A stretch of 64,000 nucleotides of DNA, taken from NCBI RefSeq assembly GCF_026210795.1, contig NC_089431.1, forward strand, positions 3,596,001-3,660,000, written 5' to 3'. The position numbers and the translations under genes are program-made. Below are positions 1 to 12,166 of the stretch, in pieces. The notes under the pieces are model-generated. The model was given only the letters and a program-made list of their open reading frames with translations. It was not told the origin of the DNA and searched no databases. The number at the start of each line of letters is the position of its first letter. Within the stretch, counting starts at the first letter, position 1. This DNA comes from Rhizophagus irregularis. Lineage: Eukaryota; Glomeromycota; Glomeromycetes; Glomerales; Glomeraceae.

Positions 1-3000
1 ATTTAATATTTCAAAATAAGATTTATCACTTAGGATTACTTTAGGAATTTCAGTAAATACAACAGCAATCTTTTTACTATTTTTAATTATATATGAATTA
101 CTAATTATTAAACCCTGAAGCAAATGAAATCTTTTAATCCATTTTACTAAATCAATGTATATTCCATTATTAATCCATTCTTTTAAGCTTAATCTCTCTT
201 TATAGCTATCAATTCCGGAATGCTTTTCATTTATACTATCTGCTGGCATCTTTTTTAATTGAGAAATGAAATTATCCGACTCTTTTTTTAATTGAGAAAC
301 AAATTCTAATTCAGGTGTACTACTTATTGATTCCTTAAAAAAGTTAATTGACATCATTTTTAATTGAAAAACAGAACAAAAATTTTTATATGAAATTATA
401 TCTATTATTGTATCTTGATATAATCTTTTTAGCCAATTATACAATTTTTTGGGAGTATCCAATATTACACCATTAGAAGTTTCTATTCTTGGTAAAAAAT
501 GCATATCAAAAAATCCATTATGGAATGGAAATTCATTGTTATTTTTGGATGAATTATATGCCCAAATTAAATAAAATTTCAAAATATCAATTTGTTTTGG
601 AGTAGCTAAATTGAAATCTTTAATAAATAACTGTCCACCAGCTATAAATTCATTTGTATAAAGATGACCAAACAGGCTATACAATTTTATATCATCTGAA
701 TTGGTTTCTGAATCAAGTTCTTCAAATTTCTCAAATGCATAAGTTGAAAATAATTCTGATATGTCAGCCTTGTATGTAATTTCAGCAACTGGAAAATTAA
801 TACAAACATCAGAAGGCTGCATTAGATTAGAGTCAGTATTAGCGTTATTCATAAAAGTAAGCAAATTCATAGAAGAATTAGGATAATTTATATTGGTGTA
901 AACTATAGGCTCTCCATTATATAAATTTGCAATCAAATCACCATTATTAACAACAATAGCTTCTTTACTTGGTTGTATACATCCATCCAACAATAAACCA
1001 TGGTTTAATTTCCACCGTTGTATTAATTCTTGTTTACTTGATGAAACGTTCTCTATTTTTATGATAAGATATAATTAATGAAAATTTTCTTTCTAAATTA
1101 TATAAACAATTAATTAATTAACTTACCGATTTTCTTTTCTTTATATCCTAAAAGTGAGTCTTTGTATAATTCATTTAATTCATTTAATCTTTCTATAGCT
1201 CTATCATAACCATTATCTGCAGATCTTTTATACCACTGTAGAGCCATGTCAAAATCTTTTATTGCACAAATACCATCATCAAAACAAATTGCAACATTAT
1301 ACTGAGCAACTTTATTCTCCATATTAGCGGCTTTTAAAAATAAATTAAAAGCCATTTTTTCATCAACAGATATTCCAATACCTTTTAAATAACAATAACC
1401 TAACATATATAAACCAAAAGAACATTCATTATATGCACTTAAATTATAATAATAAAAGGCTAAATTATAATCTCTATTGTCAAAAGTTCCAAATTGATAA
1501 ATATTTCCGATAGAGTATTGTGCAATTGCAAAATTATTATCTGCTGCTTTTTTATACCAATAAAGCGCAATTGATTCAATCTTATTAACTCCGAAACCAT
1601 TTTCAAAACAAATTCCTAAATAATATTGAGCAGCAGGATGCTCTTGTAGTGATGCAGACTTAAAATACTTAATTGCATTATCAATGTTAATTGCATTATC
1701 AATTGTGCCAAATCCTGAAAAATTTAAATATCCCATAAAAAACATATTATCCAAGCTTGTCTCATAATTATTGCTTAACCATTCATAAATTGTTTCATTG
1801 GTGACATTGTATGATGATAAGTAATCATGGAGAATTAGGTTGCGTTGATCACAAGATTTTCCTTCATTTGTTATACGTACAAATAATTTTACTAAATCTG
1901 AAACGATAGTATATGTATTATCAACTAATAATGTTTGTGATTGTTCAGCTGTAAATTCTTGATTACTTAATGTATTTTCATGAGATGTTGGAATTGTTTT
2001 TGTTAGATTCCTAGTTGGTTCAATATGATCATCTGCTTTATGATTCCATGAATCTATAAAAAAAAAGTTATATTGTTATAACCAATTAATTTATTCAGAT
2101 GAAAATTAAAACTCTTATTTACCTGTAATGTGGAAATTTGGAAACTCATTTGTTTTTAACCTATCAAATACACTCTTCAAACATACTAAGGAATAAATAA
2201 ATAAACAAGGATTACTAGAATTACTTTTACATTAATGAATGAAAACAATAATAATTATAAATTTTACCATTATTAGACTTTACTAGTATATTTTGTCGAG
2301 ACATAATTGGGTTTAACCTATCAACTACTTGATTCATAGTCGGTCTGTTATCTGGTTCACCATCCCAACATTCTAAAGAATAAATAAAATAATCATGAGA
2401 ATTACTATTGCATTAATGAATAGCAAACCATAATAATAAAAAATTTTACCTGTATAAAGCTTGACATAATCATTTGGTGTGTCCGGAACAGGTATTTCTC
2501 GTAAACCCTCTGAAATTTTGAACTCTAATTCAGCTTTATTATCAGCATAAAAAGGTGGTTTACCGCTTGAGATTTCCCATAATAACACCCCAACGCTGTA
2601 TACATCAGTTTTGTCATTCAATATGTAATCTTGCATTACATTATCAGGTTTTCTTCGTTTAAATCTCTTCGGATCTAAATAGGGAAGCACGCCATATAGT
2701 TCTGTAGTGTCATATGATGCGTCAATTCTTTTGGATAATCCAAAATCGGCTAGCTTAATTGTATTTTGTTTAATTAAAACGTTTTTTGAATGCTACAATA
2801 AATATAAAGTTATTAATAAGATATTAAATACAGTGTATAGGACAATTTTCTTAACAATATGTTATATCTATTACCAAGTCGCAATGAACAATTCCTTCTT
2901 CGTGTAAACATGAAACAGCACTAGATAATTGATAAGCAAAAGAAATTTTATCGTGCCAACTAAGATCCTTGAAATTATTTTTTAAATAATGGCGAAGCGA

Positions 3001-4722
3001 TCCACCATCAGCGTATTCAAAGACTAAATAATATTTTTTCATTTGATCACTTTGATTATCTATTATGCAAAAATAAAAAGAATATATGGTTGAAATTTGG
3101 AGACATTAATTAAATTTAGTAGTTTAATAATTATCATACCCAGCTCAGGCTTTGTAATTCCATAGAATCTTATAATATTATCATGATAATCAACTTCACG
3201 ATGAATTTCAATCTAAATTATAATTATAATATCAATTAAAAAAATAATCCAAAAAATTTCATAAATATATATCTTGTAATTACCTCATTGACGATTTCCT
3301 TGACACTAATTTTTTCAAAATTATAGAAAGTCTTTAGAGCAAAATATTTTCCTGTCATTTTCCATCTTGCACGATAAACTTTAGCAAATCCGCCAATACC
3401 AATTTCTTGAATTTCACTGAAGTATTTGTATTCATAATATTTGATGTGTTTATTAGCAATTGTTTCTTCTATCCAGTTAATCCATTCATTTTCTTTAGGA
3501 ATTGTTCGAAGAGTTGAGACAACATCCTGTATATTTGGGCGCTCATCTGGTTCACTTTTCCAACATCCTATTGAATAAAAAATAGTAAAATATTCTTTAC
3601 TCCTTTTTTTCTTTGTTTTTAAAAGAAAATTATATAAATAAAATAACAATATTAACTTACTTTTGTATAGATCGCTGTACCAAAGAGGGGTGCCCTCGAT
3701 TATACCTTCTCTATTCCCTTCTTGTATTTCCAATGCTAATGTCATATCGTATTTTACACCTTCAGAGTAAAATGGTCGAAATCCACTTGAAATCTGCCAC
3801 ATAATAACCCCAATGCTATAAATATCAGATTTTTCGTTTAATTTATAATTTTCATTTTGATCATTATCAATGTATTTGTTAAGGCTTTTCGGATCCACAT
3901 AAGGTATCACGTCAACCATTTTTGATGTATTATTTGATGCTTCAGAAATTCTCTTCGACAAACCAAAATCAGCCAACTTGATTTTTTTCTGGTGTACAAA
4001 TATATTATCTGTATGCTTCATTCGCGTTAAAAAAGCAAAGTTAAATTATCAATTAAATTATGATATCGTAACAAATAATTGTAAAATATGATAATCTTAC
4101 CAAATTACGATGAATTATCCCATTTTCATGCAAATATAATATTGCACTCGTCAATTGCAATGCCAAATTAAATTTATCATCCCATTCAAGCTCATTAAAA
4201 TGCTCTTTTAAAAAGGTATTTAACGTACCGCCATCAGCATATTCCATAACTAAAGAATATTTTGTCATTAATTCTGAACAAAAAAAAAAGTTAGTTTATT
4301 TTTTCAAAATAAATACAATATATTATCATCTACTTATTCTTACCAGTTTCTATCCTTGTAATTCCATAGAACTCTAATATATTTTCATGAAAGTTAATAA
4401 GCTGACGTAATTTTAACTATGATGTGTAAAAGTATATCAATATAATTTAAATAATAGATTAAATGCGAAGCATTCATAAAAAGAAGCTATAAATTTCTTT
4501 TACCTCTTTGACTACTTCCTTAAGAATTGAGATTTGATTATTGAAAGTTTTCAAAGCAAAAATAGTGTCATTATTTTCCCAGTTCGCACAAAAGATATTT
4601 CCATATGAACCATTTCCTATTAGCTTTACATTTGTGAAATTCAAATAATCAAAATATATAATATTTTTATTATAAATTGAATTTTCCAACCATTCAATGT
4701 AATAATTTAAATCTTTCGACAT
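1..4722 (-). CDS. Tandem kinase - Sel1 repeat - C-terminal domain protein (3' end outside window)
   Basis: Predicted multidomain signalling protein. Exons read by eye: 4722-4504, 4416-4344, 4273-4101, 4015-3661, 3567-3284, 3212-3140, 3059-2875, 2792-2450, 2372-2268, 2185-2123, 2053-1127 and 1052 to the edge; phases join without a stop. Kinase 1 has the glycine loop GNGSYG, the lysine in FALK, HRN where HRD is expected, and DFG. Kinase 2 has [15 protein letters not shown] (catalytic Asp kept, Arg lost) and DFG. Both have PY(V/L)DP where APE usually stands. About five Sel1 repeats follow (roughly 1130-1700). The last exon holds a domain with [16 protein letters not shown], which resembles the MACPF signature and GG turn. 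Kinase 1 is thus a likely pseudokinase beside a non-RD kinase. ATG at 4722 is the first Met of the N-terminal exon. Kinase and Sel1 parts are certain, the C-terminal assignment is not. Confidence 0.85.
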
Positions 4723-4822
4723 TTTTAACCAATTTTTTTTTTAAAAAAAAAAAATATATGAATATATTATTTATATATGTGTGTAATAAATTATGTAAAT
4801 AGGTTAAATTGGCTGATCCGAA

Positions 4823-4884
4823 TTACACAAATTACACAATTTGTACACAATTACACAATTTATACACAATTACACAATTACATT
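4823..4884. repeat. Short-period repeat of ttacacaa type
   Basis: Repeated words of the form attacacaa(tt) and tacacaatt run through this segment, about 100 bp upstream of the tandem-kinase start. A simple repeat with no evident coding content. Confidence 0.6.
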
Positions 4885-5027
4885 CTTGATCATCGGAATT
4901 TCCAAATATTCCTTCATTTAAACTGAGAATGGAAATACCGTTCGTCAATTTCATCATAGTTTTGTTTTTTCATTATTTATCTAATAAATTACTATAAATA
5001 AAAAAAAAAATAAAAAAAATAAAAAAT

Positions 5028-5321
5028 TCATAATATGTACGATTTTCTATTATTATTCATAGTATCAATAAAATTTAGTTTATTATATTTCGCAATTTCT
5101 TTAATAGCTCCAATTATGTTTTGTAATACCAATATATACTTACATGTAGTATCGCATAACATTATTTTAAAGTAATTCGAAAGTTTTTTTCCTTTATCTG
5201 TTATCATTGCATATTCTTTTAATTGAAGAAACGTTAAGAAAATTAATTTATTAATCAAAATGGCTACGTTACTTACATCAATATAATTAATATCAAGTTC
5301 TACAACATTTGAAAGATCCAT
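5028..5321 (-). CDS. Small hypothetical ORF, 97 residues
   Basis: An open frame starting MDLSNVVELD and ending NRKSYIL, on the same strand as the tandem kinase and about 300 bp upstream of its ATG. The composition suggests mostly helical protein, and residues about 20-35 are hydrophobic (ILINKLIFLTFL). I recognise no family. It could be a small gene, a relic exon, or chance: in DNA this AT-rich a 97-codon frame is only modest support. Confidence 0.25.
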   Translation of the reverse strand: MDLSNVVELDINYIDVSNVAILINKLIFLTFLQLKEYAMITDKGKKLSNYFKIMLCDTTCKYILVLQNIIGAIKEIAKYNKLNFIDTMNNNRKSYIL

Positions 5322-5693
5322 TATCTTATTATTTATAGGTATAAGCTACAATAAAAAAATAAAGAAAATTCTTTTCGCGCTATATTGTATGACTATTGTG
5401 CGTCTTATAATATGGGAAAATCTTACCACACTACCCTGTGGTGTTTTTGTCATATTGTCACGTGATTACATGTTTACGTTTTTTATTGGACCGCATTATA
5501 TGTCACCTGTACTACCACGTTTAAAGTACTATTTATAGTAAATATTGTACGACACGGAATTTTGATACATTAACATTTGCGCCACTTGTACGTGTATCTG
5601 TTATTAATGTACAATATTTTGCGTTACGTTTCAATTGGAACTAACTAATATTTATATGTTTACAATTTTTTTCTTCTATGTATAATTTTTAAA
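5322..5693. promoter_or_regulatory. Upstream region of the MACPF gene
   Basis: Non-coding spacer. It is less AT-rich than most spacers and holds cacgtg-like words (tcacgtgatt near 5460, gtacgtgtat near 5590). T-rich tracts precede the ATG at 5694. The promoter role is inferred from position only. Confidence 0.35.
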
Positions 5694-7685
5694 ATGGAAT
5701 TTCTTAATCTTGATTGGCTTAATAAAGTTGACGTAAAAGTTCAAATTGGCGAATCGGCCGAATCACCATCGAAATGTATATTAGTTTCTAAGCTAGGTCG
5801 TACTAAAAATTTATCAGAAATTCGTAATACATTAAAAGAAAAAACTGTAATGGATGATACATTATTATTTGCAAAAAATAAAAATAACATGTTGGTTGAA
5901 ATACCAAGAGATGATGAAAATGATTATACTTTAAATGGTATTATAAGTGATGAAACTTTATATTTAACAAAAAGTTTAGAACCTGATTGGAAAACTTTAA
6001 ATGAAAACCGTAAATTAGATTTTGGACGTATTGTAACATTAGATGGATTTGAGATTGCCGATCATAGAGCATTTGAATTAAAGAGTTGTGAAATGGAAAA
6101 ATTTGGTGCTAATGGTTATCGGGTAGGAAACTTTAAATATAGTTCGAGTGATGATAAAATGATGAAAACAAACTTGTTTCTTACTGCAGACGCTGATGTA
6201 CAGGATTTTGTAAAATTAGGGATATCATTTGGGAGGTCAAAGAATGAAAAATCTAAATTAGAGATCAACTCAACTTGTAAATTCATAGAGCTTAATAAAA
6301 TATCTTTAAAATTAAATAAATTGGAGCCAAAAGAAGAATTTATAAAAGAAGTAGAAGAAGCTATTAAATCTAAGGAATTTAAGAAAATTACTGAGAAGTT
6401 TGGTCAATTCATTTCAACGGAAGTTAATTTGGGCGGAAGAGCTTATTTTGAAGAGTCAAAAAATTTTGCGGAAAATTCTAAAGAAGATGCTAATAAGGCT
6501 GCTATGAGTGCAGGTGCTGGAACATCAAAAATCAAGGTAGAGAATACTTTAATATACTCAAAAGGAAATTCTAGTAGTTTCGAATATGAATTTTTTAAAT
6601 TACTTGGAGGGGATTCTAATTTTGAATTTAATGAAAAGGATTGGGCTCAATCTTTGGATGATTATAGTAAATGGGATTGTGTAAAATACAAAAATCCGAC
6701 TAGCATTTTCCAACTCTTACCTGATAATTTGCGTGAGAGTATCTATTTATCAGTCGGAAAAAAAATTCTTTACTTGAAGACAGAAGATTTTGATTTTAAT
6801 TATACGAGTGGTAAAATAGGAATATTCGAATTAAGAAATATTCCACAATATATTTCAAAAATACTTCAAGATGAAAGAGCTAAATGCAACATCTTTGCAA
6901 CTGTTGTTGATACAGGAGAAACAAAAAATGTTATTTTTAGTTGGAGAATTCAATATCCGTCAGATAAAAATGAACATCCACGCATAATAATTCATTGTTT
7001 TAAAGGACCCAAAAAACATAAATACAATTTGAAAGTTAATTGGATGATTATTGGTTATGATATAAATTTCAATTTCATTCTTTCAGATTTTAATATTCAA
7101 CTAGAAGTACTAGAAGATCAATTTGAAGCATTAACCAGTACACCATCTAAAGATAATAAAAAAGTCTTAGATTTCGAGCATGATTCGGATATCCTTTGTT
7201 TTGGAATTCCTGTATTAAATAACTTTAGTTTTTCAAATAACTCACTTGTTATTGGACATCATTTTTTCAAGGTTCAAGAAAAAAATAAAATAGGAAGATA
7301 CACATTTTCATACAGTTTGAATGATAATAATTATGTTAATTTGCCCACTTTTACCTTTTATACACTTATCATCTCAAATTTCCCAACTTCTAATGCTTAT
7401 GGGACATTACCTTTTGAGTGTCTTAAATTTAGATTGAAAAAACATAATTCATTAAAAGCGACTGAATTAAATTCTTTAAAATCAAATTGCACATCTTTGA
7501 TGCCAAAATATATTAGTTTACTTTCAACAGGAGAAAATAATTGTGGACCAATTTTATTGAAACAAAAATTCAATGAGATCAAAGCAAAGTATCTTAAATC
7601 TTGCGAAAATGAAGCCTGTATTTGTAGAAAAAATGGAAAGAATGATCTGGAATGCGTGTTCTTTGATCCGAATCAAGGTATTTAA
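5694..7685 (+). CDS. MACPF-domain protein
   Basis: A 663-residue protein in one open frame. MACPF proteins oligomerise into membrane pores; no function is known for this one. The N-terminus (about residues 12-95) looks like a beta-rich, ubiquitin-like fold ending DETLYLTK. It is followed by a domain seen in fungal MACPF-type proteins (DUF7431-like, from memory of the family). The central stretch FGQFISTEVNLGGRAYFEE at about residues 236-254 matches the MACPF signature and its conserved GG. A C-terminal all-beta region and a Cys-rich end (ENEACICRKNGKNDLEC) follow. No signal peptide or membrane segment is visible. The last codons read CAA G|GTATTT, so an intron from 7678 to about 7843 would add some 17 residues; the end is uncertain. 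The gene lies divergent to the tandem-kinase gene. Confidence 0.8.
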   Translation: MEFLNLDWLNKVDVKVQIGESAESPSKCILVSKLGRTKNLSEIRNTLKEKTVMDDTLLFAKNKNNMLVEIPRDDENDYTLNGIISDETLYLTKSLEPDWKTLNENRKLDFGRIVTLDGFEIADHRAFELKSCEMEKFGANGYRVGNFKYSSSDDKMMKTNLFLTADADVQDFVKLGISFGRSKNEKSKLEINSTCKFIELNKISLKLNKLEPKEEFIKEVEEAIKSKEFKKITEKFGQFISTEVNLGGRAYFEESKNFAENSKEDANKAAMSAGAGTSKIKVENTLIYSKGNSSSFEYEFFKLLGGDSNFEFNEKDWAQSLDDYSKWDCVKYKNPTSIFQLLPDNLRESIYLSVGKKILYLKTEDFDFNYTSGKIGIFELRNIPQYISKILQDERAKCNIFATVVDTGETKNVIFSWRIQYPSDKNEHPRIIIHCFKGPKKHKYNLKVNWMIIGYDINFNFILSDFNIQLEVLEDQFEALTSTPSKDNKKVLDFEHDSDILCFGIPVLNNFSFSNNSLVIGHHFFKVQEKNKIGRYTFSYSLNDNNYVNLPTFTFYTLIISNFPTSNAYGTLPFECLKFRLKKHNSLKATELNSLKSNCTSLMPKYISLLSTGENNCGPILLKQKFNEIKAKYLKSCENEACICRKNGKNDLECVFFDPNQGI

Positions 7686-8848
7686 AGCCACTCCAATTAA
7701 AATTATGGTTAAAAATATGGAAAGGAGTGTTTATAAGAAAATCTTTCAATCTTGATATAAAATCTGTTGGAAATATACAGATTGGTTTGGTCTAATCTGT
7801 TTATATGTTAATTGTTGTACTAACTAAGTTTTCTCTTTATTAGGTAATATCGTCGGCAAAGTGGCGTTTTCTGTGACTTTATTTAATTGTTAGTTATCTT
7901 GTTGTATTTATTTATGTATTATTAGCTTAGAATTGTCAATCTATATATTTATATTCTAATAAAGATTATTTGTTCTTTTATCCCTTAAAATGTTTTGAAG
8001 CGAGTCAATAAAATAATAATAAATGTTAATCATAATTTCTTCTATTTAAAACTACACTCAAAGCTGTTAGATGGGTGCTACTTTACCATCTTGCTTTAGC
8101 TAGATAATCGCAATAACCCTTTCAATTATTTATTATTAATGATTAATACATAGGTATGTAGTATTATATTTTAGCATTATAAAAATGCGAAATATATGAA
8201 ATCAATATGCAAACAAAAGTTGACAATCGTTCATTTATCTTAGCCTTTTACTTTAGTGCAAGAAATAACTTAGCTAAAAATGTGCCAGTTTTGAATAGTA
8301 TGGAATGTTAAAGACCGTTTAATATTTAATTGAAACATAATTTGGTCATTTGGATAAAAAAAAAGCCTAACCAACCTTTAATAGATGATTGGCTGGTTTT
8401 GCGATCTATTTTCATTTTTACGTGACTTTTAGCTCTTATTCACTTGTTTAATAAATTGAGAATAACATTATTACTTATTAGTTAGGAAAACGATACAGGT
8501 AACAATATAACAATAGGAAAATAATTCGCGTCAACTTAATTTATAAGCTTTGGGCTATTAATTTATCAACTAATTTAGTAATACATCTGGGATACTACAG
8601 GGATAGTACATTATTATAAATTCATAATGTAATTAATATAATTTAATTTATATAGTTTTATACTTTTTAATTCTATGATGATTCATATTGCTCTTCCTTT
8701 TGTTAAAAATGAAAATTAGAAAACTTTTTACAATATTTATATTTCACTTTACTCGTATGATTCTTACATAAACTTTTCTTTATTTATTTATTGTATTTAA
8801 TGATATGAAATATCATTTTTTAAATTTATATGAATACAAAAAAAATTG
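7686..8848. other. Intergenic, no gene seen
   Basis: AT-rich spacer between the convergent ends of the MACPF and BTB genes. Polyadenylation-like words occur near 7960 (aataaag). Around 8365-8400 aaccaacc and ggctggtt can form a small hairpin. No coding frame or clear repeat was found. Confidence 0.5.
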
Positions 8849-10332
8849 TCATTTTATAATTTGAAAGACTTCATATTCTTCTACAGAAAAATTATCTGTA
8901 GTTTTTCTGATTTGTTTTTCATAAGATTTTACTTTACAATAACCCGATTTTCCATTTGTGGTAAGGTCATCACCATTAGAACCAAATAATGGACCAAAAT
9001 ATTTGACACTAAATATAGCAGTTTTTTCATCCTTTACACGACTTAAGATATGTCTTTCGATATTATCAACATTCTCAAAAGAGAATATAAAGCTATCCTT
9101 AGTGATATTATATGAACTCTTATAGTCTTGAAATTTCCATTCTACTGGATTATATCCTCCAAGAATTTCGTCACTGCCCTTAACTTTAATGACCGTTAAA
9201 GTATTAGACTGATTATCACAGATTTCATGGAATTTATTGGATGTAAGCCCATCACGAGACCCACGAAGTATTAATTTGAATTCATATGATGAGGTCAGCT
9301 TATCTTTAATATCTAATTTATCGATCCATTTTGAGATTAATTCAATGTGTTGAAATGTGATGATTTTTGAATCAATATATTTTAATTTATTAGAATTATA
9401 ATGTTTTAATTTATCAATGGGCTTGCTATCAGGATGCAAATTTAAAAAAGTTTTTAATAAATCCATAAATAATTCCTCAGATAGAATTTCCTTGTAAGGT
9501 AAAACTTTATCTGAAAATTCTTTAGAAGTTAAATTATAAAATTTAATAAAAGGAATGCATTGTTGTAAAGTATTCTTTAATACATTGAAATCATCTTTTG
9601 ATAAACTTGCGGGATCAGAGGAAAGTTCCGGATTTTGAGCTAATCCCCATTTAATAACATTTTCCCATACTTGAACTTCACTTATTTGAAGATTATCGTT
9701 TTGAATAAGTGAAATAATAAGTTTTTCTGAAATATCAGAAAAATCCAATGATTTGAATATCTTATCTGACTCTTTAGTTATTAAGTCAGTACAGTACTTT
9801 TGAAGTTCGAGAAAAGAATTATTTTCAAAGCTCATTTGATAAATCATATTAAAATTCTGCCCAATCCAGTTAACATTATTTTTAATCAAAGAAGATTGTA
9901 AATATTTAATTAATTCTTGAAGGCTAAGTTCATTAGCAGCAAACAAGATTTTAATAATATCAGAAGTATCATATTCCTCCATAGAAAGATTTCCTCCATA
10001 AATATATCTAAAAAAAAAATAATAATATTTAATAAAAATTGACAATTATATTTATAAAATAAAATTTTTTCTAACCTTAAGATTGTTTGAAAAATTTCTG
10101 GTGAAATATTTGGTAATTTAATATGGGCCAAAGTTCCATCATTCTTCTTTTTATTTGTTGATAAAATTCTTCTCAAATAAGGAGAACGATAATTTAGAAT
10201 AACCATATGAGCTCTAAATATTTTTACGTTAGGGTCATTACCAACTTCAATTGTAATATCATAATATTCTTCATCGTCCAAAATTTCAAGTAAATTTTGT
10301 GATAATTTTGATAAAAAATTATTATCTTCCAT
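8849..10332 (-). CDS. BTB-BACK-TLDc domain protein
   Basis: Two exons, 10332-10076 and 10007-8849, joined ILR|YIYGG with clean GT..AG ends; about 471 residues. The BTB domain (first ~100 residues) shows YYDITIEVG, VKIFRAHMVILNYRS and PYLRRIL, typical of BTB adaptors that hold substrates for Cul3 ubiquitin ligases. A BACK domain follows (NNSFLELQKYC, VWENVIKWG, CIPFIKFYNLTS). The last ~170 residues form a TLDc domain (LILRGSRDGLTSNKFHEIC, GGYNPVEWKF, FSFEN). Fungi of this group carry very many such genes. The ATG at 10332 is preferred over an in-frame upstream Met at 10380 because the sequence between is Phe/Lys-rich and the MEDNNFLSKLSQNLLEIL start recurs at 19407 and 63819. Confidence 0.9.
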
Positions 10333-12166
10333 TATAATTATTTTTTTTTTCTGGAAAAAAAAAAAATTTACAACTAGCAATTGGGATTAACTTTAAATAT
10401 TGGTTTTCTGAATCGGGAAATTATAGTTGCAAATCATCATTGTAGTATGATACGACTGATACGTAGTACGAAATAAATAATGACGTACGTCTTTCATCTA
10501 ATTAAAGCAATGATAATTCAATAATTCGAATCAATCATATTACAGGATCGGCCAAAATTAAGGATTCATAAAATTTTAAAACGTGACATTTGTTTCACAA
10601 CACACTATTAATGTGATTATCTTAATGCCGACCTATTTTTTTTTTTAAAAAAAAACTTTGTACTCTGAAATAACAACATATTCCATAAATACAAATGACA
10701 CGAAATCTAATGTATTTTTAGGATTTTAATGGGCTTTTGGTAAGATGACAATTTCATGCTACTTACATACTAAATAGTAACTACTTTTTTATTTTCAAGT
10801 TTTTAACATGCGGTAAAGTTGTAAATTATAAGGTTTTGGACTTTAGCCAAAATTTGGTATAATTTTATTTTTCTCTTAAAGAAATTTAAGTATTAATAAA
10901 AATTTTATCATCGATTTTAAAGTTTTTTATTATTAAAAAATCTGAGAGAATAGGAAAACTTTTTATGATTTTCTTAACTCATTATTAAATAAATATGTTT
11001 ATTTTAGTATCATTAGAATTAGTTAAAGCTTTATTTTAATATGATTTTAACATAAGTTACATAATCCCCTGTCGCACTAAGTGTCACTCATGATCACCTT
11101 CATACTAATTTTTAAAAATTGCGAGTGATTAGCTGAGTTTATAAATGACCGGGAATCTTCGTTTAGTTATTTCCCGGTCTTATATAGATAGCCGGAAAAT
11201 TACTAATTTTAGTTTAAAATAGTTAAAATAGTTAATATTTAATGAGTGACACGCTCCAGGGGATTACCCTATTATTTCCAACTCCCCATGAAATAAATAA
11301 TACTAATTTTTCTATTTTTTAAGAATAAATACAATACTACAAAATAAATGATCTAGCTAATTTTAAACTATACTCAAATAGAGCTTTTAGTTGATTCATC
11401 CGTGACAGGTTTTAAGCTTTTGTCATTAATTAATGGATAATTAATGGATAATTAAGGTCAATTCCGATATCGATTAATCGATTATATCCATTTTACTTAT
11501 TGCAAATAACTACAAAGCGTTCAAAGACAATATTTACAATGTTGATTAATTACGAGTATATGAATGAAAAATAATTATGTTCCAAAAATTAATTCCTCAA
11601 ATCTCCTTCATGCGATTATATCTGAGCTTGAAAATTGAAAAAATGTCTTGAAAAAAAAAATTCAATATTTTACTTTGAAAGACGTATCAAATTCAAATTT
11701 TTCCATGAAAAAAAAATTATTTCTAGTTTTTTTTTGTAAGAACTTAACATATACAGTTATACATTAAACCATTTTCAGACAAAACCTCGAAGTATATGTG
11801 ACCACCTAAATGACAAGGAATAAGAATTTGTCCCGTTTTCACGCTTGAATTATTTTTTAACCATTTTTTTTTTTACAAATTGACTATTTTTTGTATGATA
11901 TCAAACGACAATAAAATTTGAAATTTTTTTTGACTTTGTAACTTTCATTGTTCAATTTTAATTTTTCTTATGTATTTCTTTTTGCATGTATAAACTCAAA
12001 TATTATTTAGCTCACTCAGTTCGTGATACAAAAATCAAAAATAATTAAGTCGATAATAAAATACACGATTCAAATTTAAAAAATATTTGTATTTTGTCTT
12101 ATATAATGGTATCAGTAAAATAATTCATATATGTATATAATATAATTGGCTTTAAAAATTTATAAT
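10333..12166. other. Intergenic, contains one MITE
   Basis: AT-rich, no convincing coding frame. It holds the inverted-repeat element at 11062-11266 and short direct repeats near 11435-11455 (attaatggata twice). Confidence 0.5.
11062..11266. mobile_element. MITE-like inverted-repeat element, 205 bp
   Basis: The ends are inverted copies: taatcccctg at 11062 and caggggatta ending at 11266. Further in, gtgtcactcat on the left matches atgagtgacac on the right. Near the centre gaccgggaa and ttcccggtc form a 9-bp stem around 11147-11179. There is no coding capacity. A TA target is possible but not proven. Confidence 0.65.
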
